From the NCBI GenBank assembly GCA_949051815.1, contig CARQVR010000034.1:1-33047 (forward strand): a stretch of DNA of 33,047 bases, given 5' to 3'. The notes beneath the pieces were generated by a model that did not search any database, was not told where the DNA came from, and saw only the letters and a list, made by a program, of their open reading frames with translations. Shown here piece by piece: positions 1-7,649 of the stretch; within the stretch, counting starts at the first letter, position 1; each line of letters opens with the position of its first letter. The DNA is from an uncultured Lachnospiraceae bacterium. Lineage in GTDB: Bacteria > Bacillota > Clostridia > Lachnospirales > Lachnospiraceae. The position numbers and the translations under genes are program-made.

Positions 1-92
1 GCTTCAAGTCTCTCGAAGAGGGCGCTGAGGTTGAGTATGAAGTAGTAAACGGCGAAAAGGGACCTCAGGCCGTAAACGTAACAAAGTTATAA
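1..92 (+). CDS. Cold-shock protein (CspA family), C-terminal part
   Basis: The window opens inside this gene. The readable 30 residues run from FKSLEEGAEVEYEV to the final NVTKL and stop at TAA (90-92). The motif SLEEGxxVEYEVxxGxKGPQAxNV is the last strand and tail of the single cold-shock OB-fold, which binds single-stranded RNA and DNA and melts mRNA structure. The N-terminal RNP1/RNP2 motifs lie outside the window. Family identity is well supported; which paralogue it is cannot be told. Confidence 0.88.
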   Translation, partial: FKSLEEGAEVEYEVVNGEKGPQAVNVTKL

Positions 93-225
93 GAGCTTTC
101 GCTTCTTATGACATCGATAATCAGTATCACGATGTGCCTGTTCTTAAATATAATGTTCTTAGAGTCAGCTAAGTAAGACTTTGTTATTTAGAATCAGCTA
201 TTGTTGTAACGGATTAGAGAAGAAG

Positions 226-255
226 AAAAACCTGTCTGCGCGGCAGGTTTTTTTC
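226..255 (+). terminator. Rho-independent terminator after the cold-shock gene
   Basis: AACCTG(TC) pairs with (GG)CAGGTT around a short GC loop and is followed by seven T. It lies about 135 bases past the csp stop and just before the convergent hisA stop, so the csp transcript has a long 3' tail. The A-run on the left could make it work for hisA too. Confidence 0.75.
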
Positions 256-262
256 TTTTCCT

Positions 263-1042
263 CTATGATCTTTCCATGTACGCCAGTACATCTCCGAAAG
301 CCATCTCTCCGCCGAAAAGATCAAGCGCGCTCCCAATCGTCACGTCCACTCTCCCTTTTCCCAGCTCTTTTAACCGGTTCAGATCCGCAAAGCTGTGCAC
401 GCCGCCCGCATAGGTAATCGGAATTTTTCCCCAGTCTCCCAGCAGTTTTGCCACCGGCGCCTCGATCCCCGCGCTTTTGCCTTCTACATCCACCGCATGA
501 ACGAGAAATTCATCGCAATATGCGGAAAGCTCATCAAGAATCTGCCCGGAAAGCGCCACCGAAGTATATTTCTGCCACCTGTCGGTCACAATATAGTACC
601 GGCCTTCTCTGCTTCTCACACTCAGATCCAGAACCAGCTTTTCCTTTCCCGTCTCTTTTACAAGCGACCGAAGCCGGTCATACTGAATCCGGCCTTCTGA
701 AAAAACATAAGAAGTCACTATCACATGGCTTGCACCCGCCTCCAGAAAGGCCGCCGCATTCTCCGGCGTGATGCCGCCGCCCGCCTGCATTCCCTGCGGG
801 TATGCCGAAAGCGCCGAAAATGCCTGTCTCTTCGTCTCCTCGTAATAGGGAGAAGACGGCGGATTTAAAAGAATGATATGTCCTCCGTTTATTCCCTTTT
901 CCCGGTAAAGCCCGGCATAAAAGGCGGCGTCCTGACCGGACACAAAATTTTCCTGCGCCCTGTCCCCCGCATCCTTAAGGCTTCCCCCAACGATCTGCTT
1001 GACGCTGCCGTTATGAATATCTATGCAAGGTCGAAATTTCAT
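263..1042 (-). CDS. hisA: Phosphoribosylformimino-5-aminoimidazole carboxamide ribotide isomerase, eukaryotic HIS6 type
   Basis: This 259-residue TIM-barrel enzyme opens the ProFAR aminoaldose to the PRFAR ketose, the fourth step of histidine synthesis (EC 5.3.1.16). The start FRPCIDIHNGSVKQIVGG, the middle QAGGGITPENAAAFLEAGAS and the end YAGGVHSFADL with GSALDLFGG follow the fungal HIS6 type rather than the common bacterial HisA. The two catalytic Asp positions are seen in CIDIH and in the VDVEG segment. I chose ATG 1042 because AGAGG lies seven bases upstream; the open frame runs to 1141 but those 33 residues look unlike protein and have no ribosome site. No other his gene is nearby, so it stands alone. 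Confidence 0.9.
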   Translation of the reverse strand: MKFRPCIDIHNGSVKQIVGGSLKDAGDRAQENFVSGQDAAFYAGLYREKGINGGHIILLNPPSSPYYEETKRQAFSALSAYPQGMQAGGGITPENAAAFLEAGASHVIVTSYVFSEGRIQYDRLRSLVKETGKEKLVLDLSVRSREGRYYIVTDRWQKYTSVALSGQILDELSAYCDEFLVHAVDVEGKSAGIEAPVAKLLGDWGKIPITYAGGVHSFADLNRLKELGKGRVDVTIGSALDLFGGEMAFGDVLAYMERS

Positions 1043-1139
1043 AATTTTTCCTCTTCTTTTTTTCTGCGCAGAACCAGACCCGGTTGTCCGGCTCTCGCCA
1101 AATAAATTTCCATAATGCATATTTTCATTTCTATCTGAC

Positions 1140-1169
1140 ATAATAACATAAGAACAGGAAGTTTATCAA
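1140..1169 (-). promoter_or_regulatory. Probable hisA promoter
   Basis: Read on the minus strand, TTGATA (1169-1164) and TATTAT (1145-1140) are separated by 18 bases. It would give a leader of about 90 bases before the chosen hisA start. A perfect dyad AAGAACAG/CTGTTCTT (1150-1157 and 1175-1182) overlaps it. Confidence 0.45.
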
Positions 1170-1223
1170 ACATTCTGTTCTTATAGCATATAAGATTCAA
1201 CAATCGAGCAAAGGAGTGAAATC

Positions 1224-1724
1224 ATGAAAAGAATAAAAACTTTACTTTTTGTCTCTCTCATGGTTCTGAGCATGGCCGCTCTGACCGCTTGCGGCAGCAG
1301 AAACGCAGCCGAAAACTCAGATAACGGCACAGGCACGCAAAACGGCACCGGTACAGTCGGTACGGATACAGACAACGGCACGGGCACTGGTACTGCCGGC
1401 ACAACCGACAACGGCACAGGCGTCACAGACACAGGCGGTACCGGCACGGGCACAGACACCACAGGCACTGGCATGAACGGCACCGATAACACCGGTCTGG
1501 ACGGTACGGATACAGACGGCACCCTGAACGACAACGTGAACGACGCTACGGCGGGCACCAGCGGTACGGATGACGACTCCATCGCCGACGATGTAGGCAA
1601 CGCCATCGGAGATGCCGGAAATGCGGCCTCCGATATCATTGACGATGCCGCTACAGGCGTGGAAAACATGGTAGACGACGTAACCGGCAATAACAACACA
1701 GGCGCTTCCTCCAAAGTGCGCTAA
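1224..1724 (+). CDS. Gly/Thr/Asp/Asn-rich lipoprotein
   Basis: The 166-residue product begins with a lipoprotein signal peptide: basic KRIK, a hydrophobic stretch, then the lipobox LTAC at about residues 20-23. Everything after the cysteine is low complexity. Residues 30-110 are irregular runs of NGTGT, TDNGT and GTDT; the last 55 are acidic with helix-like DDVGNAIGDAGNAASDIIDD. There is no recognisable enzyme domain. AAGGAG (1211-1216) is well placed before the ATG. It is probably anchored on the outer face of the membrane as a flexible spacer or wall-associated protein; function unknown. The minus-strand frame over the same bases is a composition shadow. Confidence 0.8.
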   Translation: MKRIKTLLFVSLMVLSMAALTACGSRNAAENSDNGTGTQNGTGTVGTDTDNGTGTGTAGTTDNGTGVTDTGGTGTGTDTTGTGMNGTDNTGLDGTDTDGTLNDNVNDATAGTSGTDDDSIADDVGNAIGDAGNAASDIIDDAATGVENMVDDVTGNNNTGASSKVR

Positions 1725-1751
1725 CCCTATCGCAATTTCCTATACAGCGAT

Positions 1752-1791
1752 AAAGAGTTCCCGAGGCATCAGCCCCGAGAACTCTTTTTTA
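1752..1791. terminator. Shared bidirectional terminator
   Basis: AAGAGTTC pairs with GAACTCTT, continuing inward with two mismatches around loop CATCAG, and six T follow on the plus strand. It lies between the convergent ends of the lipoprotein gene (1724) and fbp (1789). Confidence 0.8.
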
Positions 1792-3747
1792 TCCTTTTTC
1801 TATTAAAATGCCGTCCCGATACGCCTGCAAAAGCTCTTCGAGCTGATGAATGCTCTCCTTTAACTCCGCACCGATCTCCGTATCCGAAATTTTCTGCCGC
1901 AGGGCCGTTGTCTCTAAAATAAAGGAATCCGAAAAAATATCCGACTCGTGGAGAATCGCCGACTCCGTGGACTCGAACGGCTCGTGGGCCACCAGCCTCA
2001 TACCGTGGGAATTTACCACCAGCGTATATCCGGCAATTCCGGTCTTGTCCTGATACGCCTTGGAAAATCCGCCGTCGATGACAAGCAGCTTCCCGCCGCA
2101 CCGGATAGGCGTCTCCCCCTTTTTCCGCTCCACGGGCACATGGCCGTTCACGATATGGGAATGAACCTCGTCCAGTCCAAATTCCTGCAAAATGCGGTTT
2201 ACTACCATCTCGCTGTCGAGAAGTCTGTAATAAGCGTTCTTCGTCTCCTTGTGAAGCTCCTTGTCCTCCACCAGATACCGCTCAAAGGTGGCCATCTTGT
2301 CCTTGCCGAAAACCGGAGAGTTCGGTCCCGCCCAGATATACCAGATGATATCCTGCCCCTTAAGTTTCTCTTTCAGATCATGAGAATAATACCCTTTTCT
2401 GGCATAATGCTCCAGCACGTCATAAAGCTCCTTGCCGCTGTATTCCTCCCCGTAAACATTGACCTTGTTAAAATTTCCTTCCTCGTCCATCGGCACGCAG
2501 CCGTGATAGAGAAGATTGGAGTTATAAACCTTGTACAGACCGCCCTTGGAAAACAGAAAACGCACATGCTTTTGCAGCTTTTCGCATTTGACAAAGGCCT
2601 GCCTCAGCCGCTCCATCACCTGCTCCTCCTCACCCGTCAGCTCATAGGGTCTGTTTCTGTTTATGGTCGGGAAATCCACGTCTTTCAGGGGATAAGAAAT
2701 CCCTTCCAGAACAAGCGCCTTATTCTCATAATCAATGTGTTCCAAAAGCAGCCGGTCCTGCATGGCAAATTCGGGACGCCGCATAATCAGCTGCCCCTCC
2801 AGCTTAAACTGCAAAACGGCAATCGCCTTGTGCATCTTCATGTCCAGACTCAGGTCTTTGGTGTCGTAATCCGTATTGTACTTGATGGCAAAAGCCTCGC
2901 AGTCCGCGTCTTTATAGGCGTCCAGCGCAAAGGTTGCAAGCGGGATCAGATTGATGCCGTAGCCCTCCTCCAGCGTGTCCAGATTTCCGTATCTGGCCGC
3001 CATGCGGATCACGTTCGCTATACATGCCAGATGGCCGCTGGCGGCTCCCATCCACACAATGTCGTGATTGCCCCACTGTACGTCCACCGAATGATACTGA
3101 CAGAGTGTGTCCAGTATGATATGCGGCCCGGGTCCCCTGTCGAAAATATCTCCCACGATATGCAGATGGTCAATCACAAGCCGCTGGATCAGGTTGCTCA
3201 ACGCAACGATAAACTCCTGCGCTCTGCCGATGCGGATGATGGTGTGGATGATTTCATTGTAATATGCCTCTTTATCCTGCACCTCCGCCTTCTCCGTGAT
3301 CAGCTCCTCAATGATATAGGAGAAGTCCTTCGGCAGCGCCTTTCTCACCTTGGAGCGGGTGTACTTTGAAGAAACCCGCTTCGTGATCTGCACCAGCCTG
3401 TGAAGCGTGATCTTATACCAGTCCTCGATAGAAACCTCGTCCTCCTGCCGGGTGACGATATCCAGCTTCTCCTCGGGATAATAGATGAGCGTCGCCAGAC
3501 TCTTCTTATCCTTGATGCTAAGGGTATTGCCGAACTCCTCGTCGATTTTTCTGCGCACCGAACCGGACCCGTTTTTCAGGATATGGTTAAACTGTTCATA
3601 CTCCCCGTGGATATCCGTCATAAAATGTTCCGTGCCCTTGGGCAGATTCAAAATCGCCTGTAAATTGATGATCTCCGTGGAAGCCGCCGCAATCGTCGGA
3701 TACTGTTTGGCAAGGCTCTTCAAGTATTTCAATTCTAAATCGTCCAT
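1789..3747 (-). CDS. fbp: Fructose-1,6-bisphosphatase, class III
   Basis: The 652-residue product hydrolyses fructose-1,6-bisphosphate to fructose-6-phosphate in gluconeogenesis. Class III enzymes are typical of Firmicutes and are built on a metallophosphatase core. Metal-binding motifs are clear: TDIHGEY (D45, H47), GDIFDRG (around 199-205), WGNHDIVW (around 225-232) and later VNGHVPV and LVIDGGFSKAY. Length fits the family (about 640-670). GGAGG lies five bases before the ATG. It starts 66 bases after dapB on the same strand, so it may be read through from the dapAB transcript, though no lysine link is known. Confidence 0.96.
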   Translation of the reverse strand: MDDLELKYLKSLAKQYPTIAAASTEIINLQAILNLPKGTEHFMTDIHGEYEQFNHILKNGSGSVRRKIDEEFGNTLSIKDKKSLATLIYYPEEKLDIVTRQEDEVSIEDWYKITLHRLVQITKRVSSKYTRSKVRKALPKDFSYIIEELITEKAEVQDKEAYYNEIIHTIIRIGRAQEFIVALSNLIQRLVIDHLHIVGDIFDRGPGPHIILDTLCQYHSVDVQWGNHDIVWMGAASGHLACIANVIRMAARYGNLDTLEEGYGINLIPLATFALDAYKDADCEAFAIKYNTDYDTKDLSLDMKMHKAIAVLQFKLEGQLIMRRPEFAMQDRLLLEHIDYENKALVLEGISYPLKDVDFPTINRNRPYELTGEEEQVMERLRQAFVKCEKLQKHVRFLFSKGGLYKVYNSNLLYHGCVPMDEEGNFNKVNVYGEEYSGKELYDVLEHYARKGYYSHDLKEKLKGQDIIWYIWAGPNSPVFGKDKMATFERYLVEDKELHKETKNAYYRLLDSEMVVNRILQEFGLDEVHSHIVNGHVPVERKKGETPIRCGGKLLVIDGGFSKAYQDKTGIAGYTLVVNSHGMRLVAHEPFESTESAILHESDIFSDSFILETTALRQKISDTEIGAELKESIHQLEELLQAYRDGILIEKG

Positions 3748-3813
3748 CCGTTCCTCCGTTTCGTTGACTCAGATTCCCAGACGCACAAGCCCGGGAAGTA
3801 CTTTTCGCATTTC

Positions 3814-4569
3814 TCACCCGATCACATCAGCCATATCGTACAATCCCGCCGGTTTCCCCGCCAGAAATTTAGCCGCCTGAATGGCGCCTTTGCCAAAAAC
3901 CGCTTTCGAGTAAGCCCGGTGGGAAAAGGTAACTACCTCGTCCGCCCCCGCAAAGATCACGTCGTGATCGCCCACGATGGTACCGCCCCTGACCGCGCTG
4001 ATACCGATTTCTTTCGCATTTCTCTTCTCTCTTACCTGACTTCTGTCATAAACGTATGTAAAACTGTCCCCCATCGCCTCATTGACAGAATCCGCCAGCG
4101 CAAGCGCCGTGCCGCTTGGCGCATCTAACTTCTGGTTATGGTGCTTTTCCACGATCTCAATGTCAAATCCTGCCGGAGACAGCGTCCCTGCCGCCTCCTT
4201 TAAAAGTTTCAGAAGCATGTTGATGCCCAGAGACATATTCGCGGATTTTAAAACCGCCACCTGTTTCGACGCATCCTGCACCTTTTGAAGCTGCGCTTCG
4301 GAAAGTCCGGTGGTGCACAAAACGCAGGGCACCTTCTTCTCCGCACAGTAATCTAACAGATCGTCCACGGCAGAGGCCACGGAAAAGTCGATAACCGCAT
4401 CCGCATCCACCGTGCATTCCCCGATTGCGGAAAATACCGGATACGGATTTTTCCCCTCGTCTCTCGCATCCACACCCGCCACAATCTCTATCTCCTCATC
4501 CGCCGCTATCAAAGAGAGAATCGTCTGTCCCATCTTGCCGTTGCAGCCGTGCATAATCACTTTTATCAT
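3814..4569 (-). CDS. dapB: 4-hydroxy-tetrahydrodipicolinate reductase
   Basis: The 251-residue enzyme reduces 4-hydroxy-tetrahydrodipicolinate with NAD(P)H on the path to lysine and meso-diaminopimelate. It has the Rossmann start MIKVIMHGCNGKMG and the signature EKHHNQKLDAPSGTA (H143, H144, K147), which holds the catalytic His and Lys. AAGGAG stands before ATG. It follows dapA by 155 bases that contain a strong hairpin, so it is probably the second gene of the lysine-controlled transcript. Confidence 0.96.
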   Translation of the reverse strand: MIKVIMHGCNGKMGQTILSLIAADEEIEIVAGVDARDEGKNPYPVFSAIGECTVDADAVIDFSVASAVDDLLDYCAEKKVPCVLCTTGLSEAQLQKVQDASKQVAVLKSANMSLGINMLLKLLKEAAGTLSPAGFDIEIVEKHHNQKLDAPSGTALALADSVNEAMGDSFTYVYDRSQVREKRNAKEIGISAVRGGTIVGDHDVIFAGADEVVTFSHRAYSKAVFGKGAIQAAKFLAGKPAGLYDMADVIG

Positions 4570-4629
4570 ACCCTGTCTCCTTTCCCGCTCTAAAATGATA
4601 CAGTCCGTTTACTTTCCTATATGATGAAA

Positions 4630-4660
4630 ACATCTGCCGGGGACTCTTCCCGGCAGACGT
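4630..4660 (-). promoter_or_regulatory. Intercistronic hairpin between dapA and dapB
   Basis: TCTGCCGGGG (4633-4642) pairs with TCCCGGCAGA (4648-4657) around a five-base loop. On the minus strand it is followed by TGTTTTC, a weak U-tract. It could be a partial terminator that lowers dapB relative to dapA, or a 3' stabilising structure for dapA mRNA. Confidence 0.6.
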
Positions 4661-4724
4661 CTCGACATACTTTATGATACCGCAAACCGCACAGTCACGC
4701 AACTGCGCGCATTGCTCTCCCTGA

Positions 4725-5609
4725 TCAGAGGATTCCGTAAGCCTGCATGGCTTTTTTCAGCCGCTCCACGTTCGCCGGTTCCATACCGGACAGAGGCATA
4801 TGTAAGCCGCCCACTTCCTTGCCCATCAGATTCAGCGCCGCTTTCACGGGAATCGGGTTCACCTCGCAAAACAGCGCGTCACAGAGGTCGATCGCGCGAA
4901 GCTGCTCTTTCCTGCTGCCCGCTGCATCCCCGTCAAGGAACATCCGGCAGATGTCATGGGTCTGCTTCGGCGCCACATTGGACAATACGGAAATCACACC
5001 GATGCCGCCGAGGGCCATGATCGGCACGATCTGGTCATCATTGCCGGAATACAGATCCACCTTATCCCCCGCCAGGGACATCAGTTTGGCAACCTGACCG
5101 ATATTGCCGCTGGCCTCCTTGATGCCCACAATGTTCTCCACCTCCGTGCACAGTCTGGCCGCCGTCTGGGGCTGGATATTGCATCCCGTGCGGCTTGGCA
5201 CATTGTAGAGAATAATGGGCAGCTTCACAGCGTCCGCTACCTTTTTATAATGGGCATACAGACCGTTCTGGGTCGCTTTGTTATAGTAAGGCGTCACCAG
5301 AAGCAGGCCGTCCGCGCCGTACTTCTCCGCCTCCGTGGAGAGGTAAACCGCCGTCTTTGTGCAGTTCGACCCGGTACCCGCCACTACGGGAACCCTGCCC
5401 TTCACCGTCTCCACACAGAAACGGATCAGATCCAGATGCTCCTCGTGGGTCAGCGTGGAAGACTCTCCCGTGGTGCCGCAGACGATAATCGCATCCGTTC
5501 CCCCCTCGATCTGGAAATCCACCAGCTCCGCAAATTTTTCGTAGTTTATACTGCCGTCCTCATGAAATGGGGTGACGATCGCCACGCCCGCGCCTTTAAA
5601 AATTGCCAT
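4725..5609 (-). CDS. dapA: 4-hydroxy-tetrahydrodipicolinate synthase
   Basis: The 294-residue TIM-barrel aldolase condenses pyruvate with aspartate semialdehyde, the first committed step to diaminopimelate and lysine. The Schiff-base lysine is K164 in VGIKEASGN; the phosphoaspartate-type motif CGTTGESSTL is at 44-53 and YNVPSRTG (Y135, R140) follows. AAGGAG lies seven bases before ATG. A lysine riboswitch sits upstream with a 182-base leader between it and the start, so the gene should be turned down when lysine is plentiful. Confidence 0.97.
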   Translation of the reverse strand: MAIFKGAGVAIVTPFHEDGSINYEKFAELVDFQIEGGTDAIIVCGTTGESSTLTHEEHLDLIRFCVETVKGRVPVVAGTGSNCTKTAVYLSTEAEKYGADGLLLVTPYYNKATQNGLYAHYKKVADAVKLPIILYNVPSRTGCNIQPQTAARLCTEVENIVGIKEASGNIGQVAKLMSLAGDKVDLYSGNDDQIVPIMALGGIGVISVLSNVAPKQTHDICRMFLDGDAAGSRKEQLRAIDLCDALFCEVNPIPVKAALNLMGKEVGGLHMPLSGMEPANVERLKKAMQAYGIL

Positions 5610-5639
5610 GAAAATCTCCTTTCACAGATCGCCTTTTTA

Positions 5640-5735
5640 CATTTCCTGCAATCGGGCAGGGAAGAATCATCTTCTCCTGCTCGCCGCGCGGCCCGCACGC
5701 CGCCTTAGCGGCATATTCCTCTGTGCGGGTCTGCG
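5640..5735 (-). promoter_or_regulatory. Leader hairpins between lysine riboswitch and dapA (candidate expression platform)
   Basis: In transcript order there is first a strong stem CCCGCAC (5729-5723 read on minus) with GTGCGGG (5698-5692), enclosing GCCGC/GCGGC. Next come three short arms: GCAGG (5680-5676), CCTGC (5660-5656) and GCAGG (5649-5645). The middle arm can pair with either outer arm, so two hairpins exclude each other. None is followed by a good U-run, so control could be at translation or by another route. Confidence 0.5.
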
Positions 5736-5791
5736 CATGATAAAGGGCTCGCCACACAGGGCCAGCCCACAAATCTCCCGTTTCCGGTCTG

Positions 5792-5953
5792 GATAGCGCC
5801 CCATCTTAACGATGACAGTCATACAGCTCTTAACTGTATGCCCAAGGTAAAAACTCGCAGGCCGTCTCCCCTTTCGGCGTCCTCTCCTTTCCGGTCATTT
5901 CCCCTGTGCCTGTCACATCCATGCCCGTACTGATAGATAACGCAACCTCTATC
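5792..5953 (-). promoter_or_regulatory. Lysine riboswitch (L box)
   Basis: On the minus strand the leader reads GATAGAGGTTGCG, then TATCAGTA, GACGCCGAAAGG, CTTGGGCATACAG, and ends CTGTATGACTGTCATC followed by GATGGGGCGCTATC. These are the conserved blocks of the lysine aptamer in the right order, and P1 closes by GATAG with CTATC. It lies upstream of dapA on the same strand, where lysine riboswitches are commonly found. A possible -10 (TATAAA) sits just upstream of the aptamer near 5960-5965, with no convincing -35. Confidence 0.93.
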
Positions 5954-6057
5954 AAACTTTATAATGTTATCGCGGGTAACATGAGAATTTCTGCTTTCTG
6001 CCTTGCAGAAATTATGCTGCCTGCTATGGTTCATCATATCACCGGGGCGCATCCGTG

Positions 6058-6558
6058 TCAATCCCATATCTTAAAATGCATGGTCTCCACTTTTGTCACC
6101 TGATCCGCCAGCGCGCACACCCTGTCGTTTAACGTGATACCCGTCATAATGATGTCCATCTCCTCCGGCTTTCCCGAAAGAAGATTCTTTAATTCTTCTA
6201 CCGTGATGATGCCGTTGTCGATCAATCCCAGCACCTCATCCAGAATCAGCAGGGAGCACTCTCCCGTGTTCAGGATTTTTTTCGCAAAATTAAGGCCGTT
6301 TTTGATATTGCGGCTCTCCTCCTCCTTATGCTCGTCGGAAAGCTGTGCAAAATCTTCCGCCGACTTCTCAAAGCGGAAAATCTTAATCTCCGGCTCCAGA
6401 CGCTTCACAAACTCCGACTCTGTCAGGCCCCTTCCCTTCAAAAACTGTATGATAACGACGTATTCCCCTTCGCAGGCCGACTGAATCGCACGCCCCAGCG
6501 CAGCTGGGGATTTTCCATGCCCTTCCCCGCTGTATATCTGAATCCTGCCTTTTTTCAT
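6058..6558 (-). CDS. CobO/BtuR-type corrinoid adenosyltransferase
   Basis: The 166-residue product moves the adenosyl group of ATP to cob(I)alamin or cob(I)yrinate diamide to make the adenosyl cofactor. The P-loop is IYSGEGHGKSPAALGRAI, a variant of the usual GDGKGKTTAA; Walker-B-like LLILDEVLGLIDNG and the tail LADQVTKVETMHF also fit CobO. GGAG lies seven bases before ATG 6558; the longer frame to 6717 adds residues unlike the family. No other cobalamin gene is adjacent, which suggests salvage or an orphan paralogue. The changed P-loop residues make the precise substrate less sure. Confidence 0.85.
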   Translation of the reverse strand: MKKGRIQIYSGEGHGKSPAALGRAIQSACEGEYVVIIQFLKGRGLTESEFVKRLEPEIKIFRFEKSAEDFAQLSDEHKEEESRNIKNGLNFAKKILNTGECSLLILDEVLGLIDNGIITVEELKNLLSGKPEEMDIIMTGITLNDRVCALADQVTKVETMHFKIWD

Positions 6559-6804
6559 GTAAATCTCCATTCCGGAGCGTTTACGCGACGGGGAGACCCA
6601 AATTTTATATTTGCGTCTGCCATCAGACAAATTTGTGACGCTCCGGCACAAATCTGCGTGTGAAAAATCACAATAGCTGTACATGCTCAGAATAGCACAA
6701 TCCTTCCGGGGATGCAAGCCGTTACGTTCACAACCGCACCCTGCACCTGCTTTATGGGGCCGGAGCAGCCGCCATAATGCAACGCCATTCCGAGGGATTC
6801 TGCT

Positions 6805-7437
6805 TTACTCCTCCTCCACCAGTTCCAGCTTACTGACGGAAACCTCATAGGCGATCCGACGCTCCAACTGTTCCTCCGACAGTTTTTTCATGTATTCACG
6901 GCTCTGGATCCGGCCCCAGATGGCGCAGCGGCTCCCCACCTCAAAGTTACTTGCAAATCTGGCATTTCGACCCCAGCAGATGCATGGTATGTAATCCGAT
7001 TTACCGTAAGGTCTGTTTACCGCCAGAAGCAGGTCAGCAATCTCTCTTCCCAGCGGGGTCTTTCGGTAAACCGGCGCTTTACAAATATATCCGTCCAAAA
7101 AAATCTGATTCGTCTTCGCCCCTTCCCCGATATCGTCCACAAACTCAATTTCGCGGGCAAAAACAGACAAAACCAGCCTGTTCTTTCTCTCCTCATGTCT
7201 GTTATAAGAGCGGAACTGTCCGGTGATGCATATTTTCACTCCCTTGTAGTCCTCATTGACGTCAATGAGCCTCTCGGACACCATCACCGGTATGATATCG
7301 GTTGACTCGCTAAGTCGATCCACGCTGATATCTACCATATAAAAGCCCTCTCCAAAAATCTCGTGGCTGAAAGAAAAATCGCTTACAATCTCCCCCATAA
7401 CCGCCACCTGGTTGTTTTCAATTACCTTATCCGTCAT
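6805..7437 (-). CDS. Single-stranded DNA-binding protein-like, two OB-folds
   Basis: The 210-residue product has two SSB-like OB halves. The first (about 1-100) has NQVAVMGEIVSDFSFSHE and ICITGQFRSYNRH; the second (about 112-205) has NQIFLDGYICKAPVYRKTPLGREIADLLLAVNRPYGKSDYIPCICWGRNA, the classic SSB pattern. There is no acidic DDDIPF-type tail, so it is probably not the main replicative SSB but an accessory form known from Clostridia. GGAGG sits five bases before ATG 7437, which favours this start over the ones at 7449 and 7467. Confidence 0.8.
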   Translation of the reverse strand: MTDKVIENNQVAVMGEIVSDFSFSHEIFGEGFYMVDISVDRLSESTDIIPVMVSERLIDVNEDYKGVKICITGQFRSYNRHEERKNRLVLSVFAREIEFVDDIGEGAKTNQIFLDGYICKAPVYRKTPLGREIADLLLAVNRPYGKSDYIPCICWGRNARFASNFEVGSRCAIWGRIQSREYMKKLSEEQLERRIAYEVSVSKLELVEEE

Positions 7438-7556
7438 GTTTTCCTCCATTCTGCTCAAGTATTTCAACGCCGTGCCAAATTCCGGCCCTGAACTGTTATT
7501 GTATTATCAATATATAAGATGCAGCGGGAAAATAGAACTGTAAGGGGTCGCGCGAC

Positions 7557-7585
7557 TTGCCAGAAAGAGGCGCAGGTGTTATAAT
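7557..7585 (+). promoter_or_regulatory. typA promoter
   Basis: TTGCCA (7557-7562) and TATAAT (7580-7585) are separated by 17 bases. Predicted transcription starts near 7592, giving a leader of about 58 bases before the typA start. Confidence 0.8.
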
Positions 7586-7649
7586 CTTCGAGGCTGCCAA
7601 AAGAGTGCAGTAACATCCAACATGGAAAACAGGAAAGGCACGGTAATAT

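Noticed and set aside
1181..1714. Minus-strand frame of 177 codons rich in Val, Pro and Ser
   Set aside because: It mirrors the low-complexity lipoprotein gene, which has a proper ribosome site and lipobox.
1948..3369. Plus-strand open frame of 473 codons
   Set aside because: It is antisense to fbp, whose motifs and length are complete; the plus frame has no recognisable domain or ribosome site.
5995..6013. Terminator after the CobO-like gene (TTTCTGC/GCAGAAA hairpin)
   Set aside because: The stem is good but no U-run follows on the minus strand.
6595..6632. Possible cobalamin riboswitch upstream of the CobO-like gene
   Set aside because: The conserved B12-box blocks are not seen; only a simple inverted repeat is present.
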